64,000 nt of DNA from Halorientalis sp. IM1011. GTDB lineage: Archaea; Halobacteriota; Halobacteria; Halobacteriales; Haloarculaceae. Shown in pieces: positions 43,101 through 51,445 of this stretch (the stretch's first letter is position 1; every line of letters begins with the position of its first letter). The position numbers and the translations under genes were made by a program. The stretch lies in the NCBI RefSeq assembly GCF_001989615.1, contig NZ_CP019067.1, positions 806,001 to 870,000 of the forward strand, in the 5' to 3' direction. Below the pieces are notes generated by a model. The model saw only the letters and a list, made by a program, of their open reading frames with translations. It ran no database searches and was not told the origin of the DNA.

Positions 43101-43284
43101 CGACCGGATCTCGTTCGAGTCCCAGACCGGCGTCGTCATCGCCGTCCCGCCGGGGCCCCAGGGTGTCGGCGACAAGGACGGGAACGTCGACGAGCGCTCC
43201 GGAAGCTGGACGGACTGGCAGCCCGTCCGGCCGGCCAGATCGAACGGGACGGCAGTCCCGGCCACCTGGCCCGATCGGCGGTGA
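40168..43284 (+). CDS. very large pilin-like/TadG-like envelope protein
   Basis: 1038 residues from GTG 40168, chosen because GTGA overlaps the previous stop. N-terminus TRSFRGDERGWLPFALVGVV followed by one hydrophobic helix: pilin-like, with no further membrane span I can see. The huge exterior domain contains long helical, Arg/Glu-rich stretches (about 500-700), many sequons, and near its C-terminus VAAVDYDGDGEDERLGHADR, an Asp-rich loop that could bind calcium. I recall a haloarchaeal DUF7286 of this type. The size far exceeds ordinary pilins and recalls the adhesin-like TadG of bacterial Tad systems. Confidence 0.82.
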   Translation: MTRSFRGDERGWLPFALVGVVLLVGSVALFVGLQPDRPATEPTMDVAVERAVGESSTAIRTAVVEAGDAAAMDPVLERANTPAGHVLDDETPFRDALRVRIYLRARERLDDVTVTRNDVTATASLPATPNASGLESAMERVHVETANDNQTRLRVRVENVTVTATRGNETVVRRTVKPTVTVRTPVLAVHDRMERFDRRLNAGIGRPGLTGRLTGRLFGVVWARGYAQYGSGGVAIENVLANRHVEIMTNGAILREQRHLFGRSDASGRRAMDRAMVGVGLTDLLHGAGVPGGYVETLFEGGRPGPNPNAPAGIPSLETDTAAPDAGDRMTVGVNGTADRGLARATAPVSLRSLVRSVYSAEVRTIGETDRTSGSLPSCWTVQPDGWWRLDSERVGRDDPTVTGTTEVNQSIPDGWHAFESFGRRVKQERTKYCHWVDGNETTVTEASDTFRFHVGVALIGRHAPTPYAPANGIETVHEAGKGPFDGPNLANVSRRARLRLIDGRGGPDELARDAVRKRKNISGVRTVHGRVPEGIRGWLLADLVGFRDRVANVSVTVKRGRAGAFEANPAEKLERKLGGLVAPPNEYGSVAEKARFAARGMYAEQTRELLEKRARKQAQRRRNLGKALGSVGVDSPNLLERALETRSGNGLTAREPGIDGVDVTAVEGSPAYLTVAEVGPNHADSLPEDARISPLATRNVNLFASPHGNVADTLLESVDMGSTVDLRTAARTLRATQAASGLTTENETLDETLDRKSRSLEGVVQRRVGYSRRVLRKQLASMEIGDDESERRRIVEDALARWEGPGAKALALTNGSAASAVADRAIEHDETRRDNLQATLRLVLHATATGTDTRVSQAKISTTGELVRQKVTARLAAGIENATREGASRLADRLDDRLKRSLNRVPAGLPIVPVGPAWWFTANAWFVDVRGGYDRFAVRAKTGAAGAPGSSLTYVRDGGVAAVDYDGDGEDERLGHADRISFESQTGVVIAVPPGPQGVGDKDGNVDERSGSWTDWQPVRPARSNGTAVPATWPDRR

Positions 43285-43393
43285 ACGGCCCCACACCGTC
43301 GGAAACGGCGTGGAACGCCACTAACGCGCCGTTCGGACGGTGAATGTGCCCGACTTCGCCATGTTCAAGCCGGGTGGCTTCGAGGGGGAACAC

Positions 43394-44560
43394 ATGACAC
43401 GCTCCGTCTGGCTGAAAGCCGACGACGAAGTCGGCGACTGGGAGACACGCAAACGACGTATCACCGCCGGTCTGGAGGCCGGCGTCGACTGGGTACTGGT
43501 CGACGAGTCCGACGTGGAACGCGTCCGCGAACTCGGCGAAGTGAACGTCGCCGCCTTCTCGAACGGCGACGTACACGTCATGGAAGCCGAGGAAGACGAG
43601 ACGAACGCCGACGCTGTCGTCGTGGGCAAGGACGGTGAGGGCGACGGGACCGTCGATTTGCCGACCGACTTCTCCGGCTCCGCCGATCTCTCCTCACTGC
43701 GATCCAACGGCGAGAATCCCCAGGGTGGCTACGTCCGCATCCTGAACGAGGACTACGAGGCCTTCGCACAGTCGGTGGCGGAGGAGGCGGAGTACACCCT
43801 CGTCGTGGGCGAGGACTGGCAGATCATCCCCCTGGAGAACCTCATCGCCCGCATCGGCGAGGAGACGGATCTGATCGCCGGCGTCCAGTCCGCCGACGAA
43901 GCCCGCACCGCCTTCGAGACGCTGGAACTCGGATCGGACGGCGTCCTGCTGGACACCGACGATCCCGACGAGATCCGGAAAACGGTCGAGGTCCGCGAGG
44001 AGAGCCAGCGCGAGTCCGTCGACCTGCAGTGGGCCGAGGTCACGGCCATCGAACAGACCGGCTCCGCCGACCGGGTCTGTGTCGACACGGGCAACCTGAT
44101 GGAACACGACGAGGGGATGCTCGTCGGGTCGATGTCGCGTGGTCTCTTCTTCGTCCACGCCGAGACGGCCGAATCGCCCTACGTGGCGTCCCGACCCTTC
44201 CGGGTCAACGCCGGCGCGGTCCACGCTTACGTCCGCACGCCCGACGGTGGGACGAAGTACCTCTCGGAACTGCGAAGCGGCGACGAGGTACAGGTCGTCG
44301 ACACGAACGGCAACACCCGCGAGGCCATCGTCGGCCGCGTGAAGATCGAGAAGCGTCCGATGTTCCGGGTGCAGGCCGAAACCGCCGAGGGCGACCGGAT
44401 CGAGACGCTCCTCCAGAACGCAGAGACGATCAAAGTCGCCACGAAAGACGGCCGGAAAGCCGTCACGGACCTCGAAGCCGGCGACGAACTGAAGGTGTTC
44501 TACGAGGACACCGCACGGCACTTCGGCGAGGCTGTCGACGAGAGCATCATCGAAAAGTAA
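43394..44560 (+). CDS. aroB': 3-dehydroquinate synthase II (archaeal AroB')
   Basis: 388 residues. The archaeal alternative dehydroquinate synthase uses 2-amino-3,7-dideoxy-D-threo-hept-6-ulosonate instead of DAHP. Family segments: VWLKADDEVGDWETRKRRIT, YTLVVGEDWQIIPLENLIA, GADRVC-like SADRVCVDTGNLMEHDEGML, MSRGLFFVHAETAESPYVAS, RPFRVNAGAVHAYVR. ATG 43394 begins the conserved N-terminus; a TATA-like TTCAAG lies about 28 bp upstream. It supplies AroD, encoded at 47072-47761, in aromatic amino acid synthesis. Confidence 0.95.
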   Translation: MTRSVWLKADDEVGDWETRKRRITAGLEAGVDWVLVDESDVERVRELGEVNVAAFSNGDVHVMEAEEDETNADAVVVGKDGEGDGTVDLPTDFSGSADLSSLRSNGENPQGGYVRILNEDYEAFAQSVAEEAEYTLVVGEDWQIIPLENLIARIGEETDLIAGVQSADEARTAFETLELGSDGVLLDTDDPDEIRKTVEVREESQRESVDLQWAEVTAIEQTGSADRVCVDTGNLMEHDEGMLVGSMSRGLFFVHAETAESPYVASRPFRVNAGAVHAYVRTPDGGTKYLSELRSGDEVQVVDTNGNTREAIVGRVKIEKRPMFRVQAETAEGDRIETLLQNAETIKVATKDGRKAVTDLEAGDELKVFYEDTARHFGEAVDESIIEK

Positions 44561-44680
44561 CGGAATGGGGCCTCGTGGCGTCCAGTGTCCATCGTCGTCC
44601 GACCGCACGCATTCAACCGGTGACGATCCGGCCGGCGCGGTGCAGGTATCGCTTTCCCCGGTGCCGGCGAACGAACAGAT

Positions 44681-44938
44681 ATGAACCGCGAAGTGACGCT
44701 CTCCCACCTCGACGAGGTTCTCGAAGCGTTCGACTACCCGGTTTCCCACGAAACCGTCGTGTCCGAGGGGCAGGACGTAACCTTACTGCTCGCCGACGGT
44801 ACCGAGACGCTCGGGGGCGTGATCGAAGCTTCCGACGACGAGCGCTTCGAGTCCACCGACGAACTCTCGAACGAAGTGATGAACCTCCTCCCCCGGCACG
44901 CCGTCGGCGAACCCTACCAGTCCGAGGGCGAGGGGTGA
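44681..44938 (+). CDS. small haloarchaeal protein (DUF5789-like)
   Basis: 85 residues, acidic and soluble. MNREVTLSHLDEVLEAFDYP, LLLADGTETLGGVIEASDDE and LPRHAVGEPYQSEGEG match a small haloarchaeal family I recall as DUF5789. Function unknown. It sits between aroB' and an aldehyde dehydrogenase with gaps of 120 and 92 bp and is probably monocistronic. Confidence 0.8.
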   Translation: MNREVTLSHLDEVLEAFDYPVSHETVVSEGQDVTLLLADGTETLGGVIEASDDERFESTDELSNEVMNLLPRHAVGEPYQSEGEG

Positions 44939-45030
44939 CGGCGCCGACCGGCATCGCCCTCACGCCGCACGTAACCAACAAAGTTTCCGCCACCACGGTG
45001 TTTTTGGGTTCGCGTAACGACTAGTGATTG

Positions 45031-46548
45031 ATGGCACAGACACCCCAGACCGAGCGATCCGAGCCGGAGCTATCAGCAGATGCGGACTGGAACTGCCTGT
45101 TCGTCGACGGAACCTGGCACGGGCCGGGCGACCGCGACACCATCTCGGTGGAGGACCCCTCCACACGCGAGGAGTGGACGAAAGTACCGGCCGGGACCGT
45201 CGAGGACGTGGACGAAGCCTACGCAGCGGCGACCCGCGCCCAGGAGCGCTGGGCGGAGAAGGGACCGGACCAGCGGGCCGAGGTCGTCCAGACCGTCTAC
45301 GCGCTGATCGACGAGTACGAAGACGAACTCACCGAGTTGCTCGTCGCCGAATCGGGCAGCGCCGGGCTCAAGAGCAACGTCGAACTCCAGACCGCGGCCG
45401 GCGACGTCGCGGAAGCGGCGACCTACCCCTCGCGGGCCGGCGGCGACATTCGTGAGTCGACCATCCAGGGCAAGGAGAACCTCGTCAAGCGTGAGCCGGC
45501 GGGCGTCGTCGCCGTCATCCCGCCGTGGAACTTCCCGTTCCACCTGTCGATCCGCGCGGTCGCACCCGCGGTCGCACTGGGCAACGGCGTCGTGATCAAA
45601 CCGGCCTCGGACACGCCCGTGACGAGCGGGCTCGCTATCGCGAAGCTGTTCGAGCTAGCCGGCGCGCCGCCCGGACTGGTCAACTGCGTCCCCGGGAAGG
45701 GCTCGGAGATCGGCGACCGGGTGGCCGGCCACCCCGACGTGGACGTGGTCGCGTTCACCGGCTCCACCGAGGTCGGCCGCCACGTCGCCAAACAGGCCGT
45801 CGACTCGCTTGCCTTCCCCGCGATGGAACTGGGTGGGAACGGCCCCAACGTGGTCCTCGAAGATGCGGATCTGGACAACGCGCTCTCTGGCAGCGCCTTC
45901 GGTACGTTCTCCCACCAGGGCCAGGTCTGTATCTCGATCAACCGCCACCTCGTCCACGAGTCTATCTACGACGAGTTCGTCGCGGGGATGGTCGAGAAAG
46001 CCGAGATGATCCCGACGGGCAACGCCCACGACGGATCGACCATCGTCGGCCCGATCATCAACGAGAGCCAGCGCGACCAGATCCTCGAGTTCGTCGAGGA
46101 GACCGTCGAGCAGGGCGCGACCCTCGAAACGGGCGGCGAGACGGTCGAACTCGACGGCACCGAGGACTCGCTGGTCGTCCAGCCGACGGTGCTGTCGGAC
46201 GTGACGAACGACATGACCGCGGCCTGTAACGAGCACTTCGGTCCGGTCGCGCCCATCGTCCCCTTCTCGGACGACGAAGAGGCCATCGAACTGGCCAACG
46301 ACACCGAGTACGGGCTGGCGGCCTCGGTCTGGTCCGGCGACCGCAACCGTGCCGAGGACGTGGCCGACGCCATCGACGCGGGGATGGTCCACATCAACGA
46401 TCAGCCGATCAACGAGGAGCCAAACGTCCCCTTCGGCGGGATGAAATCCTCCGGCATCGGTCGGTTCCACGGCGACGCGATCATGCGCGAGTTGACCGAG
46501 ACGAAGTGGATCTCGGTCCAGCGCGAGCAGCGCCAGTTCCCGATGTGA
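45031..46548 (+). CDS. NAD(P)-dependent aldehyde dehydrogenase
   Basis: 505 residues. PWNFPFHLSIRAVAPAVALG, VAFTGSTEVGR, MELGGNGPNVVLEDADLDNA with the catalytic Glu, and the nucleophile Cys in HQGQVCISINRHLV are all present. PFGGMKSSGIGRFHG completes the family signature. Substrate cannot be assigned: benzaldehyde/vanillin-type, succinate-semialdehyde or glyceraldehyde enzymes share these motifs. ATG 45031 has a T-rich TATA-like stretch about 30 bp upstream. Confidence 0.95.
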   Translation: MAQTPQTERSEPELSADADWNCLFVDGTWHGPGDRDTISVEDPSTREEWTKVPAGTVEDVDEAYAAATRAQERWAEKGPDQRAEVVQTVYALIDEYEDELTELLVAESGSAGLKSNVELQTAAGDVAEAATYPSRAGGDIRESTIQGKENLVKREPAGVVAVIPPWNFPFHLSIRAVAPAVALGNGVVIKPASDTPVTSGLAIAKLFELAGAPPGLVNCVPGKGSEIGDRVAGHPDVDVVAFTGSTEVGRHVAKQAVDSLAFPAMELGGNGPNVVLEDADLDNALSGSAFGTFSHQGQVCISINRHLVHESIYDEFVAGMVEKAEMIPTGNAHDGSTIVGPIINESQRDQILEFVEETVEQGATLETGGETVELDGTEDSLVVQPTVLSDVTNDMTAACNEHFGPVAPIVPFSDDEEAIELANDTEYGLAASVWSGDRNRAEDVADAIDAGMVHINDQPINEEPNVPFGGMKSSGIGRFHGDAIMRELTETKWISVQREQRQFPM

Positions 46549-46567
46549 AAGTTGCCGCGTCCGGCGA

Positions 46568-46975
46568 TCAGTTTTCGTCCCCGGCGTCGAGGTCCGTCGT
46601 ACACCAGTGACAGAACTCCAGGTCGGGGTCGACGTCCCGTCCGCAGTTGGGACACTGCGTCCCCTCGGCGACGCGCTCGTGGGCCTCGTTGTTCCGGGAG
46701 GCGAGCACGTAGGCGTCGACCATGTTCATGCCCGTGACGGCCGAGAGGGCGATCACCGCGTCCAGCGGCATCGCGCGGGACATCTGCATCAGTGACTCGA
46801 CGGTCAGCGTCGCCGGGTAGACGCTGTCGGGGATCATGAGCGACCCGGTCAGAACGATGAGGCCGAACCACAGCAACGCACGCGCCCACTCCCGCAGGTA
46901 GACGTGCCCGAGTCCGGGATAGACGAGTCCCAGCACGGCGGCGAGTAGCGGCCGCTTGCGTGCGCTTGCTACCAC
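46568..46975 (-). CDS. membrane protein with C-terminal zinc ribbon
   Basis: 135 residues, GTG start at 46975. The N-terminus KRPLLAAVLGLVYPGLGHVY resembles TM2-type proteins. About three membrane segments follow, then a double-Cys zinc ribbon CPNCGRDVDPDLEFCHWC and an acidic tail. Such proteins are common in haloarchaea with no known function. No ATG is available upstream without crossing low-complexity DNA. Confidence 0.75.
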   Translation of the reverse strand: MVASARKRPLLAAVLGLVYPGLGHVYLREWARALLWFGLIVLTGSLMIPDSVYPATLTVESLMQMSRAMPLDAVIALSAVTGMNMVDAYVLASRNNEAHERVAEGTQCPNCGRDVDPDLEFCHWCTTDLDAGDEN

Positions 46976-47071
46976 TGTTCCGGATTTCTGTGACGGGCGG
47001 TTGTTAAGCTTCCGCCTTCGAAAAACGGTGCGCTCGGACCGTATCCGGCAGTTCGTCGGCGCTACGGCCGA

Positions 47072-47761
47072 TCACTCCTCGGTCGACTCGGAACGCAACT
47101 CGGAGACGAGTCGGCGCAGCGTCGCGAGGTCGTACTGCCCGGGTGCGGTCGCGTCGGCCGGGTCGACGGGTGCGTAGCCGATCTTCGAACCGTAGAGGGG
47201 CGCGACGGCCCGGGAGTGACGGCCGGGTTCGCCCATCGCCATCGTCGCGACGCGGTCGCCGCCGGCGACCGATGCGCGGGTCGCGGCCAGCAGTTCGAGC
47301 ACGTCGTCGGGCGAGTGGGCGGTCACTGCCAGTTTCCCCACGTCGCCGTACTCGCAGGCCCGGTCGAGCAACTGCCGCAACTTCGGCGGTTCGGGGGTCT
47401 TGGCGAAGTCGTGGGTGGAGACGATCGCGGACGCGCCGTGGTCGCGTGCGTGGTCGATCACGCCCTCGCCGTCGCCCTCCGAGGCGGTCTGCAGTTCCAC
47501 GTCGACGGCCTCGACCGTCGGGTGTTCGGCGGCGGTCCGGAGCGCGTCCAGGCGGGCGTCGTCGGCGTCGGCCTCGCCGCCCTCGAAGTCGGCCCGATTG
47601 GTCGCGATCAGCGGCAACTCCCCGTCGTAATCGTCGAGTGCGGCGAGCGGGTCGTCGGCCAGATCCATCCGGAACTCGACGGCGTCGGCGGCATCGCGGG
47701 CGGCCGGCTCGTCCCCGAGGTCCGCCGTGGCCGCCGCCAGCACGAACGACTCGAAGTCCAT
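47072..47761 (-). CDS. aroD: 3-dehydroquinate dehydratase, type I
   Basis: 229 residues. Type I (Schiff-base) enzyme converting 3-dehydroquinate to 3-dehydroshikimate. An acid-rich AVEFRMDLADDPLAAL strand, IVSTHDFAKTPEPPKL with the catalytic His, and VGKLAVTAHSPDDVLELLAA with the Schiff-base Lys are visible. RHSRAVAPLYGSKIGYAPVD closes the barrel. ATG 47761 is chosen over 47800 because the barrel's first strand follows it. It complements the aroB' gene 2.5 kb away. Confidence 0.93.
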   Translation of the reverse strand: MDFESFVLAAATADLGDEPAARDAADAVEFRMDLADDPLAALDDYDGELPLIATNRADFEGGEADADDARLDALRTAAEHPTVEAVDVELQTASEGDGEGVIDHARDHGASAIVSTHDFAKTPEPPKLRQLLDRACEYGDVGKLAVTAHSPDDVLELLAATRASVAGGDRVATMAMGEPGRHSRAVAPLYGSKIGYAPVDPADATAPGQYDLATLRRLVSELRSESTEE

Positions 47762-47850
47762 ACCTCCGGTCAGTCCGAGTCCGGACAAAAAGGTATCCAA
47801 TCGCCGGCAGGTGATCGAACCGCTCTGTGATCGCTCGGCTGCCCGCCGAC

Positions 47851-48816
47851 TCAGGTGATGGCGAACAGATTTACCAGAAAGAGCAGGTACAACAGCACCA
47901 GCGTCGCCCCTTCCCAGCGGGTGACCTGTCGATCCTGCGTTACGAACAGGTACAGCACGGTCGCCAGTGCCATCGCCGGCAGCCCGTAGCTGCGAATCGT
48001 GGACGGGACCGTGAGCGGGCCGACCAGCGACGCGACGCCGGTGACGCCGAAGGCGTTGACGACGTTCGAGCCGAGGATCGCCCCGACGGCGACCGCGGTG
48101 TCGCCCCGTCGGGCAGCCATCGTGCTGACGGTCAGTTCCGGCAGGACCGTCCCGATCGAGAGTGCGGTGACGGCGATCACGGCGGGTTCGACCGCCAGCG
48201 CTTCCGACAGGGCGACGACGGAATCGACCAGTACCGACGCCGAGCCGACGACCAGCACGAGGCTCCCGGCGAAGGCCGCGTAGGTCACCACGCCGATCGG
48301 CGACTCCTCGATGTCGGATTCGACCTCTTCGACCTCCTCGACGATCTCGGGGACGGAGACGTCACGCTCGGCGATCGTGAAGTGGATGTACACCGCGAGC
48401 GCCCCGAGCGCGAGGACGCCCTCGATCCGGGAAAAGGGGCTCGACCAGACGGCGAGCACGAGGAAGGCGGCCGAGGCCGCGAACAGCGGGAGATCCACCT
48501 GCATCAGGTCGCGCTCGACGCGCAGATCACGGCCGACGACCGCGGTGATGCCGAGCACGAGGAAGACGTTCGAGACGTTCGACCCGACGACGTTGCCGAC
48601 GACGATCCCCGGTTCGTCCCGCAACACCGCGAGGACGGCCGCGACGAGTTCCGGCAGCGAGGTCCCGACTGCCACGACGGTCATCCCGATGACGAACGGC
48701 GAGAGCCCGAGCGCCAGACCGATCTTCTGTGCGGCGTCCGTGAACACGTCGGCTGACCACAGCAGTACCGCAAGTCCACCGACGAACATCGCCAGCGCGA
48801 CCGACAGACTCGCCAT
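47851..48816 (-). CDS. sodium/calcium exchanger family membrane protein
   Basis: 321 residues, about ten membrane segments in two inverted halves. The alpha-repeat signatures of the CaCA superfamily appear as AVGTSLPELVAAVLAVLRDE with VGNVVGSNVSNVFLVLGITA, and SIGTVLPELTVSTMAARRGD with GAILGSNVVNAFGVTGVASL. It would exchange Ca2+ (or K+) for Na+ or H+ across the membrane. In the first repeat, both the GTSLPE and GSN motifs are intact; in the second, the usual GTS is GTV. Confidence 0.92.
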   Translation of the reverse strand: MASLSVALAMFVGGLAVLLWSADVFTDAAQKIGLALGLSPFVIGMTVVAVGTSLPELVAAVLAVLRDEPGIVVGNVVGSNVSNVFLVLGITAVVGRDLRVERDLMQVDLPLFAASAAFLVLAVWSSPFSRIEGVLALGALAVYIHFTIAERDVSVPEIVEEVEEVESDIEESPIGVVTYAAFAGSLVLVVGSASVLVDSVVALSEALAVEPAVIAVTALSIGTVLPELTVSTMAARRGDTAVAVGAILGSNVVNAFGVTGVASLVGPLTVPSTIRSYGLPAMALATVLYLFVTQDRQVTRWEGATLVLLYLLFLVNLFAIT

Positions 48817-48888
48817 AGGCTGAATTCAGCGTTCGACCGGAAAAGCCCCGACCTCCCGGCAACGCTGACGGGTCATCCTCGGTGCGGG

Positions 48889-49935
48889 TCAGTACGGTTC
48901 GTGCATCGCTCGATAGCGGTGGCCTTCGGCCGTCCCAGTCCGCGCCACGTCGGCGACGGTGTAGAGCTGAATTCGGCGTTCGTTCTTCGTCGTCACCGGG
49001 AACTCGTAGTTCTCTGCCTCGTACCCCGGTGGGTCACCCTCGGCGCGGCGTCGCTCGACGAACTCGCGGTGGGCGTCGAGTCGGTCGGCGACGAGTCGCT
49101 CCGAGAGGTCGGGGACCCGCTCGACACTCTCGCCGATGGCCTCGGCGAAGGCCGGATCGAGTTCGTAGCCCACGGAGTCCCGGCCGGCGACCATCGCGGC
49201 GACGGTCGTGGTTCCCGTTCCGAGGAACGGGTCGAGAACGGTGTCCCCGTAGGTCGAGAACATCCGGATCAGGCGGAGCGGAATCTCCAGGGGGTAGGCG
49301 GCCGACCGCTCGCGCGCGCCGTCTCCGGCGGCGAGCCGCTGGTCTTCCCCGAGAATCTCCCAGGTATCCGAGAACCACTCGTTGCGCTCTTCCCAGAAGA
49401 AGGCGCTCTCGTACCTGTCGTCGTCGCCGGGGGGAAACTCCCTGAGGTCGCCGTTCCGGAACAGGAGGAGGTGTTCGTGTTCCAGCGTGGGGTACGCGTT
49501 GGGGGGGAGGGTGCCCGAACCCATGAACTTGCTCGGGCTGTTGGTGGGTTTGCGCCAGAGAATCTCCGGCAGACAGGAGAAGCCCCGGTCGCGCATGCGG
49601 GCGACGATCTCGGTGTGGTTGGGCCAGAGCTGAAACTCGCCGTCCACGGTGCGAGTGGCGTCACCGACGTTGATGCAGGCGATCCCGCCCGGTGCGAGCA
49701 CGCGTTCGAGTTCGGCCCAGACGGCATCGAGGGCGTCGTGCATCGACCGGAAGGCGCGGTCGCCGTCGCCTGCGGCGAGCGCTTCGCCGACCGCGGGGTC
49801 GAGATCCGAAAAGAGGTCGTCCCACTGCTCGACCAGCGGGTAGGGAGGTGAAGTCACGACGAGGTCGACAGCGTCGTCGTCGACGGCAGACAGCGTGCGC
49901 GCGTCGTCGAGGACGACCCTGTGCTCGGTCTCCAT
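48889..49935 (-). CDS. zim: beta-class DNA methyltransferase, likely Zim-type CTAG methylase
   Basis: 348 residues from ATG 49935. Catalytic motif TSPPYPLVEQWDDLF (motif IV) precedes DPFLGTGTTTVAAMVAGRDS (motif I), the permuted order of beta-class N4-cytosine or N6-adenine methylases. No restriction gene is nearby, so it is an orphan methylase. In haloarchaea the orphan enzyme with these features, located near aglD, is Zim, which modifies CTAG (recalled, not checked). CTAG is strikingly rare in this window. The tetranucleotide specificity here is inferred. Confidence 0.82.
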   Translation of the reverse strand: METEHRVVLDDARTLSAVDDDAVDLVVTSPPYPLVEQWDDLFSDLDPAVGEALAAGDGDRAFRSMHDALDAVWAELERVLAPGGIACINVGDATRTVDGEFQLWPNHTEIVARMRDRGFSCLPEILWRKPTNSPSKFMGSGTLPPNAYPTLEHEHLLLFRNGDLREFPPGDDDRYESAFFWEERNEWFSDTWEILGEDQRLAAGDGARERSAAYPLEIPLRLIRMFSTYGDTVLDPFLGTGTTTVAAMVAGRDSVGYELDPAFAEAIGESVERVPDLSERLVADRLDAHREFVERRRAEGDPPGYEAENYEFPVTTKNERRIQLYTVADVARTGTAEGHRYRAMHEPY

Positions 49936-49967
49936 GCGGGAGGCCACGACCGGCCCCCTTTTCTAGC

Positions 49968-50372
49968 TCACGGAGACGGCGCGTCCGAATCCTCCATCTT
50001 CGACGCCATGTGCTCGAAGACCGCTAGGTGTTCCGCCTGCGGACTGAACAGGATTATCTCCGAGTCCTCCTCGACCGAGACGCTGTGACCTGGCGGCCAG
50101 TAGAAGAGATCGCCCGCTCGGTCTACTTCCTCCGTGTCGTCCGAGTACCGGACGTCGATCGCCCCGTCGAGTACGTATCCCCAGTGGGGGACCTGACAGG
50201 TGTCGTCCGGGAGCCCCTCGAGCAGCGGCGCGATGTCGGTCCCGGCCGAGAACTGCATTCGCTCCGCACTGAACCCGGTGAAGTCGGTCGCGTCCCCGAA
50301 GTCCCGTTGCTGCTGGACGGTCGCCGCAGGAGTATCCATCACGGTCGGCATGTCGGCCGCTGGTTCGTGCAT
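49968..50372 (-). CDS. cupin-domain protein
   Basis: 134 residues, single cupin fold. The metal-site region reads CQVPHWGYVLDGAIDVRYSD in the first motif and DLFYWPPGHSVSVEEDSEII in the second, each with a His. Only some of the usual four ligands are visible, so metal binding is uncertain. Conserved in haloarchaea as a stress or regulatory cupin of unknown activity. A CTTTATCC element upstream may be its promoter. Confidence 0.82.
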   Translation of the reverse strand: MHEPAADMPTVMDTPAATVQQQRDFGDATDFTGFSAERMQFSAGTDIAPLLEGLPDDTCQVPHWGYVLDGAIDVRYSDDTEEVDRAGDLFYWPPGHSVSVEEDSEIILFSPQAEHLAVFEHMASKMEDSDAPSP

Positions 50373-50473
50373 TCGTCGTCACCACTGCTACCGTACAGCA
50401 CGACAAAGGATAAAGCGATACAGCCACTGACCGGCCCTTGAGTACGGGTTTCGTACCGAGTGCGAACGGGAAG

Positions 50474-51445
50474 TCAGGCCATCGGGAGGTCCTGCTCGGC
50501 CTCCAGCAGTTCGTGGTAGCGGTTACGGATGGTGACCTCGGAGATGTCCGCGACCTCGCTCACGGCGGCCTGCGTGGTCTTCTCGTTGGTCAGCAGGGCA
50601 GCCGCGTAGACGGCTGCGGCGGCGAGTCCGACCGGGGACTTCCCGGAGTGGACGCCCTGTTCCTTGGCGTTCTGGAGGAGCTGGCGGGCGCGGTGTTCGG
50701 CCTCGTCGGAGAGTTCGAGCGACGAGGCGAAGCGGGGCACGTAGCTCTCGGGGTCGGCGGGCTTGACTTCCAGCCCGAGTTCGCGCACGACGTAGCGGTA
50801 GGTGCGAGCGATCTCGCTCTTCTCGACCCGCGAAACGTCGGTGATCTCGTCGAGACTGCGCGGGACGCCGGCCTGTCGGGCCGCGGCGTAGACCGAGGCC
50901 GTCGAGACGCCCTCGATGGAACGGCCGGGCAGGAGGTCCTCGTCGAGTGCCCGACGGTAGATGACCGACGCCGTTTCGCGGACGTTCTCGGGGAGGCCGA
51001 GCGCGGAGGCCATGCGGTCGATCTCGCCGAGTGCCTGCTTGAGGTTGCGCTCCTTGGAGTCCCGGGTCCGGAACCGCTCGTTCCACTTCCGGAGGCGCTG
51101 CATCTTCTGGCGCTGGCGGCTGCCCAGCGAGTTACCGTAGGCGTCCTTGTCGCGCCAGTCGATGTTGGTCGAGAGCCCCTTGTCGTGCATCATGTTCGTG
51201 GTCGGGGCTCCGACACGGGATTTCTCGTCCTTCTCGCTGGCGTCGAACGCGCGCCACTCCGGCCCGCGGTCGATCTCGTCTTCTTCGACGACCAGTCCGC
51301 AGTCTTCACAGACCGTCTCACCGTGTTCGTTGTCCATGACGAGGTGCCCACCGCACTCCGGGCAGTCTACTTCTTCTTCCTCGTCGGTCTCCTCTGCTGT
51401 CTTCTCGTCGGTCGTGCGCGTTCGCGCTCTCGTGTTCTCGCTCAT
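50474..51445 (-). CDS. tfb: transcription initiation factor TFB (second copy)
   Basis: 323 residues, same length and organisation as the copy at 28725. Zinc ribbon CPECGGHLVMDNEHGETVC with CGLVVEEDEI, linker GPEWRAFDASEKDEKSRVGA, cyclin repeats ([27 protein letters not shown]-like helices ELSDEAEHRARQLLQNAKEQ), and a C-terminal HTH ([20 protein letters not shown]). Differences lie in the linker, the acidic N-terminus and the C-terminal tail, so the two may serve different promoter sets, as is known for haloarchaeal TFB families. Confidence 0.97.
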   Translation of the reverse strand: MSENTRARTRTTDEKTAEETDEEEEVDCPECGGHLVMDNEHGETVCEDCGLVVEEDEIDRGPEWRAFDASEKDEKSRVGAPTTNMMHDKGLSTNIDWRDKDAYGNSLGSRQRQKMQRLRKWNERFRTRDSKERNLKQALGEIDRMASALGLPENVRETASVIYRRALDEDLLPGRSIEGVSTASVYAAARQAGVPRSLDEITDVSRVEKSEIARTYRYVVRELGLEVKPADPESYVPRFASSLELSDEAEHRARQLLQNAKEQGVHSGKSPVGLAAAAVYAAALLTNEKTTQAAVSEVADISEVTIRNRYHELLEAEQDLPMA

